Shown here: in pieces, positions 8,623 to 18,344 of the stretch
How positions within the stretch are numbered: position 1 is the first letter of the stretch
Layout: every line of letters begins with the position of its first letter
Source of the DNA: Gammaproteobacteria bacterium
GTDB taxonomy: Bacteria > Pseudomonadota > Gammaproteobacteria > Pseudomonadales > Azotimanducaceae
Assembly: GCA_026706935.1 (NCBI GenBank)
Contig: JAPOXV010000019.1
Span: forward strand, 1 to 64,000
DNA: 64,000 nucleotides
Direction: 5' to 3'
Made by a program: the position numbers and the translations under genes
Notes under the pieces: model-generated
The model's database searches: none
The model's input: the letters and a program-made list of their open reading frames with translations, nothing else
Told to the model about the DNA's origin: nothing

Positions 8623-9501
8623 CTAACTCTGAGAGCTCGTGTTGACGATTGGCTGAGTGCTCTTATCTGCGCAAAGCACCACAAGCAAGTTACTTACCAT
8701 CGATGCCTTACGCTCTTCATCTAGTTCAACGACGCCTCGTTCTGATAGATCATTAAGAGCCATCTGGACCATACTCACGGCACCTTCAACGATCTTTTCT
8801 CGTGCTTCGACAATCGCACCTGCCTGTTGACGCTGCAACATCGCTGACGCGATTTCTGGCGCGTATGCAAGATGAGTAATACGTGCTTCTAACACCTCAA
8901 GCCCGGCTTGGTTTAGGCGTCCCTGAATTTCACTTTCGAGTTGATCAGTAACGGCTTTCGTGTCACCACGTAACGAGACAACGTCTTCGTCAGTTGTGTC
9001 GTAGGGATATTGCGTCGCCATGCTCCGTACCGCCGCCTCGCTTTGTACGCGCATGAAATTCACGAAATCATCCACCTGGAAACAGGCTTCCGCAGTATCT
9101 ACAACGCGCCAAACAACCACTGCCGCAATTTCTACCGGATTGCCATTCGCGTCATTGACCTTTGAACGTTCCGTCTCGAAGTTGCGTACCCGAACTGAAA
9201 TTCGTCGCTTAGTGAAAAACGGGTTTTGCCATCGCAGTCCGGGTTCTCGTACTGTACCTACGTAGCGTCCAAAAAACTGCAACACGCGAGCTTCGTTCGG
9301 ATGTACGACGAACAAACCTACCATCAAAAACACTAGTAGAGGAAACAGAACGACTGCAACGACGATGGTCGCAACCAGCCCCAAAATAACACTGACAACG
9401 AATAACGCGATATCAGCAAGTGTCAGAGCGAATAGAACAAAAAATACGAGCAAACCTGAAGGAGCAGTACGACTTATTTCCTTAAACACAGCTTGTACCA
9501 A
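8623..9501 (-). CDS. SPFH/band 7 (stomatin-like) membrane protein
   Basis: A 292-residue SPFH protein. Residues ~18-68 form a long hydrophobic N-terminal region, probably a re-entrant or paired membrane segment. The SPFH domain follows with [29 protein letters not shown], and [18 protein letters not shown] coiled-coil region follows with [18 protein letters not shown], which is characteristic of the family. Such proteins form oligomeric microdomain scaffolds at the inner membrane. The longest frame starts at TTG without a clear ribosome site, so the start is uncertain. It converges with the DUF5694 gene and diverges from a small membrane-protein gene; bacterial SPFH genes often sit beside NfeD, but none is present here. 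Confidence 0.88.
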   Translation of the reverse strand: MVQAVFKEISRTAPSGLLVFFVLFALTLADIALFVVSVILGLVATIVVAVVLFPLLVFLMVGLFVVHPNEARVLQFFGRYVGTVREPGLRWQNPFFTKRRISVRVRNFETERSKVNDANGNPVEIAAVVVWRVVDTAEACFQVDDFVNFMRVQSEAAVRSMATQYPYDTTDEDVVSLRGDTKAVTDQLESEIQGRLNQAGLEVLEARITHLAYAPEIASAMLQRQQAGAIVEAREKIVEGAVSMVQMALNDLSERGVVELDEERKASMVSNLLVVLCADKSTQPIVNTSSQS

Positions 9502-9828
9502 TAGTGTCTTGGAATTGGCGGCAAAGGATAGCGAATGACTTGAGAATGCACTGAGTCGGCGTATCCGTCGCGAGTTCGACGACGCACGCTATTTCGAGCT
9601 CGATCGAAACAGTCCTGCTACCGATGGTGGCTCGAATGACCTTCCGAATCGAAATCTCCTATGTATTCCCCGCAATCGGTTAAAGTTGCTTAAATGAACT
9701 CGCTCTGGCTTGATTGACCGGAACAGACCACTCGGCTACATGAGGAATATAAAACTTGCTGACGCCTTAACGTAATAGCTAGGCGTCAGGCAGGGCGACT
9801 CACAGATCAGCACGAAGGAGTCGAAATA
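9502..9828. other. 327-nt divergent intergenic region
   Basis: Lies between the SPFH gene (minus) and a small membrane-protein gene (plus). I find no coding frame. The only clear structure is the 9-bp inverted repeat at 9759-9789 in the leader of the rightward gene, followed by an AAGGAG ribosome site at 9815-9820. No convincing promoter hexamers can be given for either direction. Confidence 0.5.
9759..9789. promoter_or_regulatory. 9-bp inverted repeat in leader of small membrane protein
   Basis: CTGACGCCT (9759-9767) and AGGCGTCAG (9781-9789), perfect arms with a 13-nt spacer, 39 nt before the GTG start at 9829. It could be an operator or an RNA stem-loop; no U-run follows. Confidence 0.4.
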
Positions 9829-10182
9829 GTGGTCAAAACGTTGGTTGCAGTCGTGAGAGCGGCAACTACGTGGGTGAAGGAACATAGCACGATCCTCCTC
9901 GTAGGCTACGTGGTAGTCGCCTTACTACTCTCATTACTAGGAACCGCAATTGCTATCGACCCTGTGTCTGGAGTGATATTCGGATTTCTAGCACCCGCCG
10001 TCCTATTCGTTATTACAGTTTTTTGGTTGCTCGTGCTTGGGCTAGTGTTCGGCGCTCTGTATGTTGTTTACACTGGAATACGCGATCAGGAGATCGGCAC
10101 AGTTGCGGGTGGCATCGTGGGGTTTGCGGTGGGCGTCGGTCTTTGGTGGGGTTTGAACTTCTTAATTGACTTGTGGTATTGA
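9829..10182 (+). CDS. Small integral membrane protein of unknown function
   Basis: A 117-residue, strongly hydrophobic protein starting at GTG, with AAGGAG at 9815-9820 as a well-spaced ribosome site. After a short amphipathic N-terminus (VVRAATTWVKEHST) there are about four membrane segments: TILLVGYVVVALLLSLLGTA, a long stretch from GVIFGFLAPAVLFVITVF through LVLGLVFGALYVVYTG that probably holds two, and GGIVGFAVGVGLWWGLNFLI at the C-terminus. No family is recognised. It is divergent from the SPFH gene, and a shared membrane-associated role is possible but only by position. Confidence 0.65.
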   Translation: MVKTLVAVVRAATTWVKEHSTILLVGYVVVALLLSLLGTAIAIDPVSGVIFGFLAPAVLFVITVFWLLVLGLVFGALYVVYTGIRDQEIGTVAGGIVGFAVGVGLWWGLNFLIDLWY

Positions 10183-10454
10183 GGACGGAAATCAATCAAT
10201 ACGACGCTAGTCCCACAAACGACCAGAGCACTGCGTTAATACTCTACCTGAGGAAATAAAAACTGAAGCACTTTACGCGGCGCAAAGCTGACGACCAACT
10301 TTCAACAGTAGACGAGATGGCTGAAGTTGCACGGCTAATCCGTGCTGGGTCTAACCAGATTGACTGATGGAAGCGCGAGGCGAAGCGTCAAAAACCACCT
10401 TAAATCGCTTGATTTTTAGTTTGCGTAAACAAATATGTAACTTCGATTGAAAAA

Positions 10455-10883
10455 CTATGCGATCGCTCGTTGGTTGATTAGATCCTGTGCTTCCTGCTTA
10501 ATACGAGAAACCATGGAGCGAAGCCCGTTTCCACGTGTCGGACTTAGATGCGACACCAAATCCAATTCAGAAAACAACGCTTCGACGTTTTCGTCAATGA
10601 TTTGACTAGGTGATCGATGCTGAAACACCGTCATCAGTATGGCGATGAGACCACGGACGATGAACGCGTCGCTATCCAACTGAATTGTCACTCGGTCGTC
10701 TTTCTCTTCGTAACTCATGACGATCCAGACTAAGCTCTGACAGCCTTTCACTAGGTTTTCTTCGGCTCTAAGTTCGTCTGCTATATTTGGCAGAGCCTTC
10801 CCCAGGTCAATGATGTATCGGTAACGATCTTCCCAATCATCGAGAAACTTGAAAGTTTCTTTGACTTCCTCCAGAGTGAGCAC
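10455..10883 (-). CDS. sufE: SufE sulfur acceptor protein
   Basis: A 142-residue SufE protein that accepts persulfide sulfur from the SufS desulfurase and passes it to SufB. The acceptor cysteine is in VKGCQSLVW (residue 48), within the conserved context EENLVKGCQS; FIVRGLIAILMTVF and GLRSMVSRIKQEA also match the family. It starts at GTG 4 nt after the end of sufT and is the last gene of the SUF operon. Length is normal for the family. Confidence 0.93.
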   Translation of the reverse strand: MLTLEEVKETFKFLDDWEDRYRYIIDLGKALPNIADELRAEENLVKGCQSLVWIVMSYEEKDDRVTIQLDSDAFIVRGLIAILMTVFQHRSPSQIIDENVEALFSELDLVSHLSPTRGNGLRSMVSRIKQEAQDLINQRAIA

Positions 10884-10887
10884 GGCG

Positions 10888-11439
10888 TTAAAACAAACCT
10901 AGGTCGAGTTGTGCTTCTTCGGACATCATGTCGCGCGACCACGGTGGATCGAACACTAACGTGACGTTCGTGTCATCTACCAACGGTACCCGTTGTAGTC
11001 GTCGCTTTACATCTTCAATTAGCACAGGACCCATACCGCAACCAGGCGCAGTCAATGTCATTTCGATATCGACCTGATTGGCCTTAACCGCGACGTCGTA
11101 AACCAAACCGAGATCGACGATATTGACTGGAATCTCTGGATCGTGCACCGTACGGAGTGCTTGCCACACCTGTTCCTCAGAAATTTTGCCATCGGATGGC
11201 GCTTCAAACGTCAATACTTCCGGTTCGAAACCCAACGCATCTGCGTCCTCGCTCTCGATTCGAGCCATATTGCCGTTGTGAACGACGGTGTAGGTACCAC
11301 CGAGCGCTTGTGTAAGCGTGACGAATACGCCTTCAGGTATGGTGAGTTCGGTGCCTGTCGGGACGAGTCGAGCCGTAACGGTACGCTGGACTGGTATGAC
11401 CCTACGTTCCACGGAGTGAAAAACTCTCGCCACACCCAC
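10888..11439 (-). CDS. sufT: SufT-like MIP18/DUF59 iron-sulfur assembly protein
   Basis: A protein of up to 183 residues. The N-terminal part carries the SufT pattern TGTELTIPEGVFVTLTQALG; the C-terminal MIP18 (DUF59) domain has VHDPEIPVNIVDLGLVYDV and MTLTAPGCGMGP. SufT proteins help mature iron-sulfur enzymes, particularly when demand is high. The frame opens at ATG 11439, overlapping the preceding carrier gene by 38 nt. A GTG about nine codons later (near VERRVIPVQ) would fit SufT homologues better and leave a short overlap, so I consider the later start more likely. It sits between the A-type carrier and sufE within the operon. Confidence 0.9.
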   Translation of the reverse strand: MGVARVFHSVERRVIPVQRTVTARLVPTGTELTIPEGVFVTLTQALGGTYTVVHNGNMARIESEDADALGFEPEVLTFEAPSDGKISEEQVWQALRTVHDPEIPVNIVDLGLVYDVAVKANQVDIEMTLTAPGCGMGPVLIEDVKRRLQRVPLVDDTNVTLVFDPPWSRDMMSEEAQLDLGLF

Positions 11440-11758
11440 AGTGAGTGTCAGCGTTCGGATTCTCGAACTTGAGAGAAGAGTTTAAACCCTCGGTTACTAG
11501 GTCGATGTGGGTTCCGCGGAGCAAGTCCCAATGTTGGTTGTCCACCACCACCTTCACTTCGTCGTCGAATTCAAACACACGTGAATCGTCCGGAATCACA
11601 TCAAGGAACTTGAGCGCATACATATAGCCGTTACAGCCGTTTTCGGTCACATGTAACTGTAAACCGGAAGCCTTTTCCTGATCGAGCTGTTTTCGAACAT
11701 GCTGCTGCGCCGAATCACTCAACGAGATGGCAGATGGATCAAACGATGCGGTTTGCAC
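11402..11758 (-). CDS. sufA: A-type iron-sulfur carrier (SufA/IscA family)
   Basis: A 118-residue HesB/IscA-family protein, which binds Fe-S clusters or iron and delivers them to targets. All three conserved cysteines are visible: GCNGYMY in the middle and THCGCGESF at the C-terminus. The stretch LSDSAQQHVRKQL is the usual entry helix. It lies 10 nt downstream of sufS and overlaps the longest sufT frame. SufA and IscA cannot be distinguished by sequence alone; SufA is chosen because the gene is embedded in the SUF operon. Confidence 0.92.
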   Translation of the reverse strand: MQTASFDPSAISLSDSAQQHVRKQLDQEKASGLQLHVTENGCNGYMYALKFLDVIPDDSRVFEFDDEVKVVVDNQHWDLLRGTHIDLVTEGLNSSLKFENPNADTHCGCGESFSLRGT

Positions 11759-11768
11759 AGGTAGAACG

Positions 11769-12971
11769 TTAAGACGTAAGGATTTCGCGGGCCTTTTCGA
11801 CCGAAGCTATGAGTTTTTCAATGTCTTCGCTTGAATTATAGATTGCGAATGACGCTCGCACGGTACCCGGAATCCCGAATTTAGCCATCAATGGCATCGC
11901 ACAATGATGACCCGTTCGGACAGCTACACCTTGGTTGTCGAGGAGTACGCCGACATCGCTATGGTGTGCCCCTTCGAGGTTGAATGACACAACGGGCGCT
12001 TTAGCAGCTGCTTCACCTACGATCCTGACACCTTCAACTTGAAGTAAGCCAGATGTGGCGTCGCGCAACAAATCGATCTCGTGCGCATGTAGTTCATCGC
12101 TATTCACCGAATTTAGGTAATCAACCGCTGCTCTCATCCCAACAGCGCCGGCTATATTCGGCGTGCCCGCTTCAAATCGATACGGCATGTGCTGATAGGT
12201 CGTTCGCTCAAGTCGCACTTCTTCGATCATTTCGCCTCCACTTTGCCAAGGCGACGCTTCAGCCATTAGGCTCTCGCGTGCGTAGAGTGCGCCAATACCC
12301 GTCGGGCCATACATCTTGTGAGCAGAGAAAGCGTAAAAGTCACAATCGAGATCCTGCACATCGATCGATCGATGCGCCGCAGCCTGCGCGCCGTCGATAA
12401 CCGTTGCCGCGCCAACGCTTTTTGCTTTAGAGATCATCTCCCGAATTGGATTAATGGTTCCTAGTGCATTCGATACGTGCGCGAGGGAAACGATCTTGGT
12501 ACGAGATGAGAGCAGGGATTCGTAGTGATCCTGGTCTAGTTCGCCATCCGGTAGAACATGGACGGCTCTCAATCGCGCACCCGTTCTTTCGCACACCATC
12601 TGCCAGGGCACGATGTTCGAGTGATGCTCCATCTCCGTAATTACGACTTCATCGCCAGGTGTTAATACGTCTGCTCCATACGTCCACGCTACGAGATTAA
12701 TCCCCTCCGTCGTACCTCGAGTCCATATCACTTCCTCTGGTTTCGGCGCGTTTATGAATTCGGCTACTACTTGGCGACTGCGTTCAAATTCCTCGGTCGC
12801 GAGCGTACTCAGCGCATGGACCCCACGGTGTACATTCGCGTTGTGTTCGGTGTAGTACGTCTTCAACGCATCCAATACGGATTGCGGCTTTTGCGTAGTC
12901 GCCGCGTTGTCTAGGTAGACGTCGTCCGGTCGCTGGGCGAACAAAGGAAACGCATCTCGAAAGGCACTCAT
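11769..12971 (-). CDS. sufS: SufS class II cysteine desulfurase
   Basis: A 400-residue PLP-dependent desulfurase of the SufS type. It releases sulfur from cysteine as an enzyme persulfide for SufE/SufBCD. Visible landmarks are VYLDNAATTQKPQ at the N-terminus, the PLP-binding lysine in FSAHKMYGPTGIGALY (about residue 219), and the active-site cysteine in VRTGHHCAMPLM (about residue 357), in the short-loop form typical of class II enzymes that need SufE. Its ATG overlaps the sufD stop as ATGA (4 nt), which implies translational coupling. Confidence 0.96.
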   Translation of the reverse strand: MSAFRDAFPLFAQRPDDVYLDNAATTQKPQSVLDALKTYYTEHNANVHRGVHALSTLATEEFERSRQVVAEFINAPKPEEVIWTRGTTEGINLVAWTYGADVLTPGDEVVITEMEHHSNIVPWQMVCERTGARLRAVHVLPDGELDQDHYESLLSSRTKIVSLAHVSNALGTINPIREMISKAKSVGAATVIDGAQAAAHRSIDVQDLDCDFYAFSAHKMYGPTGIGALYARESLMAEASPWQSGGEMIEEVRLERTTYQHMPYRFEAGTPNIAGAVGMRAAVDYLNSVNSDELHAHEIDLLRDATSGLLQVEGVRIVGEAAAKAPVVSFNLEGAHHSDVGVLLDNQGVAVRTGHHCAMPLMAKFGIPGTVRASFAIYNSSEDIEKLIASVEKAREILTS

Positions 12972-14080
12972 AGTTGCAGTAGTGAAGAACCACTTTCAGA
13001 ATGAACGACTTGCCGCAAGAATCCCTTCGTCAGCATAGTTCGCGCGGAATCCTCATCAATGCCTCTTGATCGCATCATAAATAGCGAGTCCGCATCGAGA
13101 TGACCCGTGGTTGCGCCATGCGAGCAGATGACATCATCGGTGTAAATTTCGAGTTCCGGTTGCGCATGGGCACGAGCGTGCGGACTCAGTGCGATATTCC
13201 GGTTCGTTAGGTGCGCTTCGGCTGCGCTTGCGTCTCTATCGATGCGTATGAACCCACTAAACGCGCTTCGCGCACGATCGTCGACGACGCCGTGAAACGA
13301 CTGTTCGCTATGCGTGTTTCCGACGCGATGATTCATGCAGACCTGAGTGTCCAGATGATCTCTGTCATCGACTAGCCAGCCACCACTCAATGTAGCACTC
13401 GCGTTTCTTCCGATCGTATTTACGATCACATCATTTCGGCGTACGCGGCTCCCTTTCGAAGCAAGGTGAAGTCTCAAAGTCGAGTCTGCCTCGAGCCACA
13501 CCACGATACAGTGGTAGCCAGGTTCCTCGCCCTGAGGCATCGTCAGCTCGTACTCTAACGTTGCGTTTTCTCGTACGTAGCACAATGCCACACGGTTGCC
13601 ACTCTGAAAACTCTCTTCTATCCGGAGCTTAGCGTCCTCCGCTACGGAAATCAGATGTCGGTCTACCGATCCCGTGGCATCAATGATTGACGCGTGCGCC
13701 GTCTGCGTGGTCGCGTCTAGTTTCGTGCCCGATCGGAAGAGAAGACCATTGACGTCCATCAACGGAAATTCCCCTACCGATTCGTAGGAATTTAGGGCAT
13801 TCGTCTCCGCATCAGATGTCGGTTGGTCAAGGTGACTAACTTCGACACCATCACAAGACTGAAGCGCCTCTTTAGACTCTTCTAACATCAGAGCATCTTC
13901 GATAAGTGCTTGATAATCAGTGTATTGCCAACGTCCTTTCCACGGCATCGGCAAACCTGCGTCGTGCAGTTCGGCGCGTGAGCTACTTCGATCCAACCAA
14001 GGCGTTTCTTGCACCTCCTGAGCGAATACTCGCGTCAGTAGGTCGCTTTGCGCTGAGTCGGCGGTCCTAGCGTCCGCCAT
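12968..14080 (-). CDS. sufD: SufD, scaffold complex subunit
   Basis: A 370-residue SufD protein, partner of SufB and SufC in the SufBC2D scaffold where Fe-S clusters are built. The C-terminal beta-helix region shows SEQSFHGVVDDRARSAFSG, IALSPHARAHAQPELEIY, and SHGATTGHLDADSLFMMRSR, all typical of the SufB/SufD core. The N-terminal part is more divergent, as usual. Its ATG overlaps the sufC stop by one nt (TAATG), and its TGA overlaps the sufS start, so it is tightly coupled on both sides. Confidence 0.94.
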   Translation of the reverse strand: MADARTADSAQSDLLTRVFAQEVQETPWLDRSSSRAELHDAGLPMPWKGRWQYTDYQALIEDALMLEESKEALQSCDGVEVSHLDQPTSDAETNALNSYESVGEFPLMDVNGLLFRSGTKLDATTQTAHASIIDATGSVDRHLISVAEDAKLRIEESFQSGNRVALCYVRENATLEYELTMPQGEEPGYHCIVVWLEADSTLRLHLASKGSRVRRNDVIVNTIGRNASATLSGGWLVDDRDHLDTQVCMNHRVGNTHSEQSFHGVVDDRARSAFSGFIRIDRDASAAEAHLTNRNIALSPHARAHAQPELEIYTDDVICSHGATTGHLDADSLFMMRSRGIDEDSARTMLTKGFLRQVVHSESGSSLLQL

Positions 14081-14829
14081 TACGCTTCGCCTAAGCCGGC
14101 GTAGCCTTGTGCTTCAACCTCATGTGCAAGTTGCGCGTCGCCCGACTTGACAATGGCGCCATTGACCATGATGTGTACGAAATCCACGTTGACGTAGTTC
14201 AGCAACCGTTGATAGTGGGTGACGAGCACAACACCGTTATCATCAGATCGGAACTCGTTAATGCCTTTTGCAACAACCTGTAAAGCATCTACGTCTAATC
14301 CAGAATCTGTCTCATCGAGAAAAGCAAGTCGCGGTCTCAAGAGCATGAGCTGGAGTATCTCATTCCGTTTCTTTTCACCACCCGAAAAACCGACGTTGAC
14401 AAATCGTTTGAGGAATTCCGTACTGAGCTCTAGACGTTTTGAGATGTCACGCACCTGAACCATGAAATCCCGTGTGTTCATCTCCTCCTCGCCGATCGAG
14501 ATACGATGGCTATCGATCGCGACTTTCAAGAATTCCATATTCGTCACACCTGGAATTTCAATCGGGTGCTGAAAGCCAAGAAATAAACCTGTAAGCGCTC
14601 TTTCTTCAACCGACATTCCGTTCACAGGAGCGCCCATCAATTCGATTTCGCCTTGTGTGACGCTGTATCCATCGCGACCGGCGAGCACATTGGATAACGT
14701 ACTCTTTCCTGAACCGTTCGGTCCCATGATGGCGTGAACCTCGCCTGCATTAACGGTCAGATCGATTCCATTCAGGATCTGTTTTTCGTCAACGCTCGCA
14801 ACCAGTCCCCGCAGCTCGAGCAATTTCAA
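14080..14829 (-). CDS. sufC: SufC ATPase
   Basis: A 249-residue ABC-type ATPase that powers conformational change of the SufBC2D complex; it is cytosolic and not a transporter. Motifs are Walker [10 protein letters not shown], the SufC-specific signature [10 protein letters not shown], Walker [13 protein letters not shown], and the H-loop VTHYQRLL. The frame starts with TTG overlapping the sufB stop (TTGA, 4 nt), with no better ATG nearby. Length and sequence are standard for SufC. Confidence 0.96.
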   Translation of the reverse strand: MKLLELRGLVASVDEKQILNGIDLTVNAGEVHAIMGPNGSGKSTLSNVLAGRDGYSVTQGEIELMGAPVNGMSVEERALTGLFLGFQHPIEIPGVTNMEFLKVAIDSHRISIGEEEMNTRDFMVQVRDISKRLELSTEFLKRFVNVGFSGGEKKRNEILQLMLLRPRLAFLDETDSGLDVDALQVVAKGINEFRSDDNGVVLVTHYQRLLNYVNVDFVHIMVNGAIVKSGDAQLAHEVEAQGYAGLGEA

Positions 14830-16298
14830 CCAACCGCACCTTCTAGACTGACTTCAAGGAGCTTGGACGCTTCTACCGCGAATTCCATGGGTAACTCGCG
14901 AAGCACTTCCTTACAAAAACCGTTGACGATCATCGCGACCGCTTTTTCCGCATCGATCCCGCGCTGTCGACACAGGAAAAGTTGATCCTCGCTCACTTTG
15001 GACGTCGTCGCTTCGTGTTCAACGATGGCATCACTCCGCTGCGACTCGATGGTTGGGAACGTATGCGCAGCACACTTACCGCCGATGAGCAATGAATCGC
15101 ACTGCGTGAAATTCCGTGCTTGTTTCGCGCCGGGATTCATACGCACTCGACCGCGATACGCGTTCGAGCTGCCCCCGGCACTGATGCCTTTAGAAATGAT
15201 GGTACTGGACGTATTCCGACCGATATGGGTCATCTTTGAGCCAGTATCAGCCTGTTGATGGTTGTTAGTAATCGCTACGGAGTAGAACTCGCCAACCGAG
15301 TTGTCCCCTCGCAAGATAACGCTCGGGTATTTCCATGTTATCGCCGAACCCGTTTCAACCTGCGTCCAACTGATGTGAGATCGAGCGCCGCGACAAACGC
15401 CACGCTTCGTTACGAAGTTGTAGATCCCACCTTTGCCTTCTTCATCCCCAGGATACCAGTTTTGCACTGTGGAATACTTGATTGACGCGTCTTCGAGAGC
15501 AACCAATTCCACGACTGCAGCGTGAAGTTGGTTCTCGTCACGCATCGGTGCAGTGCAACCCTCTAAGTAACTGACGTACGAGCCTTCATCGGCGACGATT
15601 AGCGTACGTTCGAACTGACCCGTATTCTGTGCGTTGATTCGGAAATACGTCGACAGTTCCATCGGACAACGTACACCTTTCGGTATATATACAAACGAAC
15701 CGTCGCTAAACACGGCTGAATTAAGTGCTGCGAAGAAATTGTCAGACTGTGGGACCACCGAGCCCAGATACATTTGCACTAGATCGGGATGGTTCTCCAC
15801 AGCTTCACTGAATGAACAGAAGATCACGCCATGCTCGCGCAGCTCTTCCTGAAATGTCGTCGCTACTGAAACACTATCAAAGACGGCATCAACCGCTACG
15901 CGAGGTGCATCCGGATCTCGCTCAACGCCTGCCAATAGCTCTTGTTCGTGGAGCGGAATCCCGAGTTTCTCGTAAGTCCTTAGCAGCTCCGGGTCGACTT
16001 CATCGAGGCTTTTTGGCTTATCGCCAGTAGGTGCCGCGAAGTACGAGATTGCCTGGTAATCTATCGGTTCGTATTCGACTCTAGCCCACGTCGGTTCCGG
16101 CATGTCCAACCAACGCCGATAGGCTTGCAAGCGCCAATCCAAGAGCCAAGCTGGCTCGTTTTTGCGCTTGGAGATTTCAGTGATGACCGCTTCGTCGAGA
16201 CCCGGCGGGATGGTCTCCTGTTCGATGTCGGTGACGAATCCTGCTGCGTACTCTTTACCGATGAAATCGTGAGCGGCTGAGGGTGATTGTTCCGACAT
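14826..16298 (-). CDS. sufB: SufB, scaffold complex subunit
   Basis: A 490-residue SufB, the main scaffold subunit on which Fe-S clusters form. Recognisable blocks are [51 protein letters not shown], and [19 protein letters not shown], plus the C-terminal [15 protein letters not shown]. It is the first gene of the operon (sufBCDS, carrier, sufT, sufE), with ATG at 16298. The order BCDS followed by accessory genes differs from the E. coli order ABCDSE. No IscR or SufR regulator gene is adjacent, so control must come from elsewhere. Confidence 0.97.
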   Translation of the reverse strand: MSEQSPSAAHDFIGKEYAAGFVTDIEQETIPPGLDEAVITEISKRKNEPAWLLDWRLQAYRRWLDMPEPTWARVEYEPIDYQAISYFAAPTGDKPKSLDEVDPELLRTYEKLGIPLHEQELLAGVERDPDAPRVAVDAVFDSVSVATTFQEELREHGVIFCSFSEAVENHPDLVQMYLGSVVPQSDNFFAALNSAVFSDGSFVYIPKGVRCPMELSTYFRINAQNTGQFERTLIVADEGSYVSYLEGCTAPMRDENQLHAAVVELVALEDASIKYSTVQNWYPGDEEGKGGIYNFVTKRGVCRGARSHISWTQVETGSAITWKYPSVILRGDNSVGEFYSVAITNNHQQADTGSKMTHIGRNTSSTIISKGISAGGSSNAYRGRVRMNPGAKQARNFTQCDSLLIGGKCAAHTFPTIESQRSDAIVEHEATTSKVSEDQLFLCRQRGIDAEKAVAMIVNGFCKEVLRELPMEFAVEASKLLEVSLEGAVG

Positions 16299-16448
16299 AA
16301 AGCACTGTCTCGAAGGGATGAAAATTTTAGTGAACGGACGACCTTCGTGCGCCCATACTATATAGTCAACACATGATGTGCTTTTTTCGTTTCATTGCGT
16401 CCGCCTACCATTTGTTCCGCTAACTAAGTCACTAAGGAGGCACTCACG
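16299..16448. promoter_or_regulatory. Divergent regulatory region between sufB and the Abhydrolase_10 gene
   Basis: A 150-nt divergent intergenic region. It contains the perfect 10-bp palindrome ACTATATAGT (16357-16366), extended on the minus strand to TTGACTATATAGTATGGGC. That arrangement is loosely reminiscent of an IscR type 1 site, although the match is partial. A second dyad CACAT-g-ATGTG lies at 16370-16380. A strong AAGGAGG (16434-16440) precedes the TTG start at 16449. Fe-S-responsive control of the suf operon is expected from the family, but which element is used is inference. Confidence 0.45.
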
Positions 16449-18344
16449 TTGGCTGTCCGATCAGTGACATTCAAATCAAGCAAACCTTACGCCGATCGAA
16501 GGGAATTTGGCAGCTACGGCGAGTATGAAGTTGCCGAGCTAGTAATCGAATACGCCATCGATCCTTGGATTGGCGCAAACTCACGAATCACGGATCTAGA
16601 GAAGGCACCAATCTCGAATGGCAAGTGCGTGACGTTCAAAGGAAACGCACGCTTGGTCTACCCGAAAAACGCGACGCCAGCATGCCTACTAGCCGATGTA
16701 CCAAATCGCGGTCGCCCCACCGCATTTAGCTTCAATCGACCTGCACCTGCCGAACTACAGACGACTGCGACACCTAGTGGCGACGGCTTTTTATGCCGAC
16801 ACGGCTTTGCAGTACTTTCTATCGGGTGGCAGTTTGACACGGAAGGCATGCATCTACACGTTCCCGAGGCGCTCGAGAAAAACGAACGAATCACAGGCGA
16901 AGCGATTTCGCAGATGCAACCAAGCCGTGATACCTCATCGCTTCTCGTGGGTCAAGGCGGCGTACTCACGTACGAACCCACGGGAAGAGGGAGACTCTTT
17001 CAACGTGCACATACGCAAGCGCCGTATGAGGAAATAGATGAAAACGCCTGGCGTTTCGGCAGATTCCGCGACGGCGAGTTCGATCCTACGCCGACGTACA
17101 TCACTAAGGACGGCGGTTTTTCAAAAGGTGTCGTCTATACACTCGTTTACGAAACGATCGGTGCGTCTATCGTTGGACTCGGCTTACTAGCTCTTCGTGA
17201 TGCTGCTGCCTACTTCAAGTACGACTTTGATTGGCCCAAGAACCCACCTTCGCTTGCGATTGGGTATGGCGCATCACAAACAGGTCGAGTGCTTCGCCAA
17301 TTCCTATACGAAGGATTGAACGACGACGAGAACGAGCGCCAAGTATTCGATGCTGTCATCCCCCACATTGCCGGTGGTCAGCGCGGCGACTTCAATCATC
17401 GGTTTGCACAACCCGGCAGCATGGGTGTACCGGCCGCGGGACAACGGTTTCCATTCGCGGTAAGCTCGACGTTCGATAACCTCTCGGGTCGGCAAGAAGG
17501 GCTGGCAGATCGATGCAAGAACGCGCCAAAGGTCTTGAGCACAAATACAGCGTGGGAATACTGGCGCGGCGACGCAGCACTTATTCACGTCTCAACGGAC
17601 GGGAAACACGACGTATTACCTAGTAAAGACGAACGTATTTACATGTTTGCCGGAACACACCACATTAACGGTGTTTTGCCGCTAACAGACCAATTCTTGC
17701 TCACTGGCGAGCAGCTCCCCTATCCCCTCAACACCATTTCATACACGCCTCTGCTGCGTGCGGTGTTGTACAACGCCGTAGCGTGGATACGCGATGGAAC
17801 GGAACCACCTGAATCTCGCTATCCTCGACTTAGTGACCACTCACTTGTCAGGAGGGCCGACGTGATCGATCAATTCGCGCGATCCCTGCGTTTTCGAGCA
17901 CTGCCGAATCCGGACCACTTAGCGGGATTGTGGTACACGGACTTAGGCAAAGATATAGATAAGGGGGTATGTCGACATCCGGCGAGACTGATTGAGCGCT
18001 ACCCACGTCTAGTTTCAAACGTCGATGAGACGCTGAACGAAGTCGCCGGAATAAGACTTCCAGAAATTGCCCTTCCTATTGGCATCCATTCTGGTTGGAA
18101 TCCACGGCACCCATCCCACGGTGCTTCCGATCAGACCGCGACATTCGCGGGATTTACAGTGTTCGACGAAGTGGATTGTGTACCCAAGTCTCGCGATGCG
18201 TGCAAAGAACGCGTGACTCTAGTGACTGATGAGCTAGTTAACTCGCGCTACGTCCTGCCTGAGGATCGAGAGCTCGTGATCGATAACGCGATGAAGCGTT
18301 ACGACGTGGCTCAATCGGTACTCACTGCCATACCGCAAGAATGA
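16449..18344 (+). CDS. Alpha/beta hydrolase of the Abhydrolase_10 (PF20091-like) family
   Basis: A 631-residue protein resembling the large Abhydrolase_10 family of bacterial hydrolases. The nucleophile elbow appears as AIGYGASQTGRVLRQFLYEG with a serine in GASQTGR, followed by IPHIAGGQRGDFNHRFAQPG. Late histidines such as MFAGTHHINGV are candidates to complete the active site. There is no signal peptide. It starts at TTG with an excellent AAGGAGG ribosome site 8 nt before, which fixes the start. It diverges from the suf operon. The substrate is unknown; family members are often annotated only by domain. Confidence 0.8.
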   Translation: MAVRSVTFKSSKPYADRREFGSYGEYEVAELVIEYAIDPWIGANSRITDLEKAPISNGKCVTFKGNARLVYPKNATPACLLADVPNRGRPTAFSFNRPAPAELQTTATPSGDGFLCRHGFAVLSIGWQFDTEGMHLHVPEALEKNERITGEAISQMQPSRDTSSLLVGQGGVLTYEPTGRGRLFQRAHTQAPYEEIDENAWRFGRFRDGEFDPTPTYITKDGGFSKGVVYTLVYETIGASIVGLGLLALRDAAAYFKYDFDWPKNPPSLAIGYGASQTGRVLRQFLYEGLNDDENERQVFDAVIPHIAGGQRGDFNHRFAQPGSMGVPAAGQRFPFAVSSTFDNLSGRQEGLADRCKNAPKVLSTNTAWEYWRGDAALIHVSTDGKHDVLPSKDERIYMFAGTHHINGVLPLTDQFLLTGEQLPYPLNTISYTPLLRAVLYNAVAWIRDGTEPPESRYPRLSDHSLVRRADVIDQFARSLRFRALPNPDHLAGLWYTDLGKDIDKGVCRHPARLIERYPRLVSNVDETLNEVAGIRLPEIALPIGIHSGWNPRHPSHGASDQTATFAGFTVFDEVDCVPKSRDACKERVTLVTDELVNSRYVLPEDRELVIDNAMKRYDVAQSVLTAIPQE

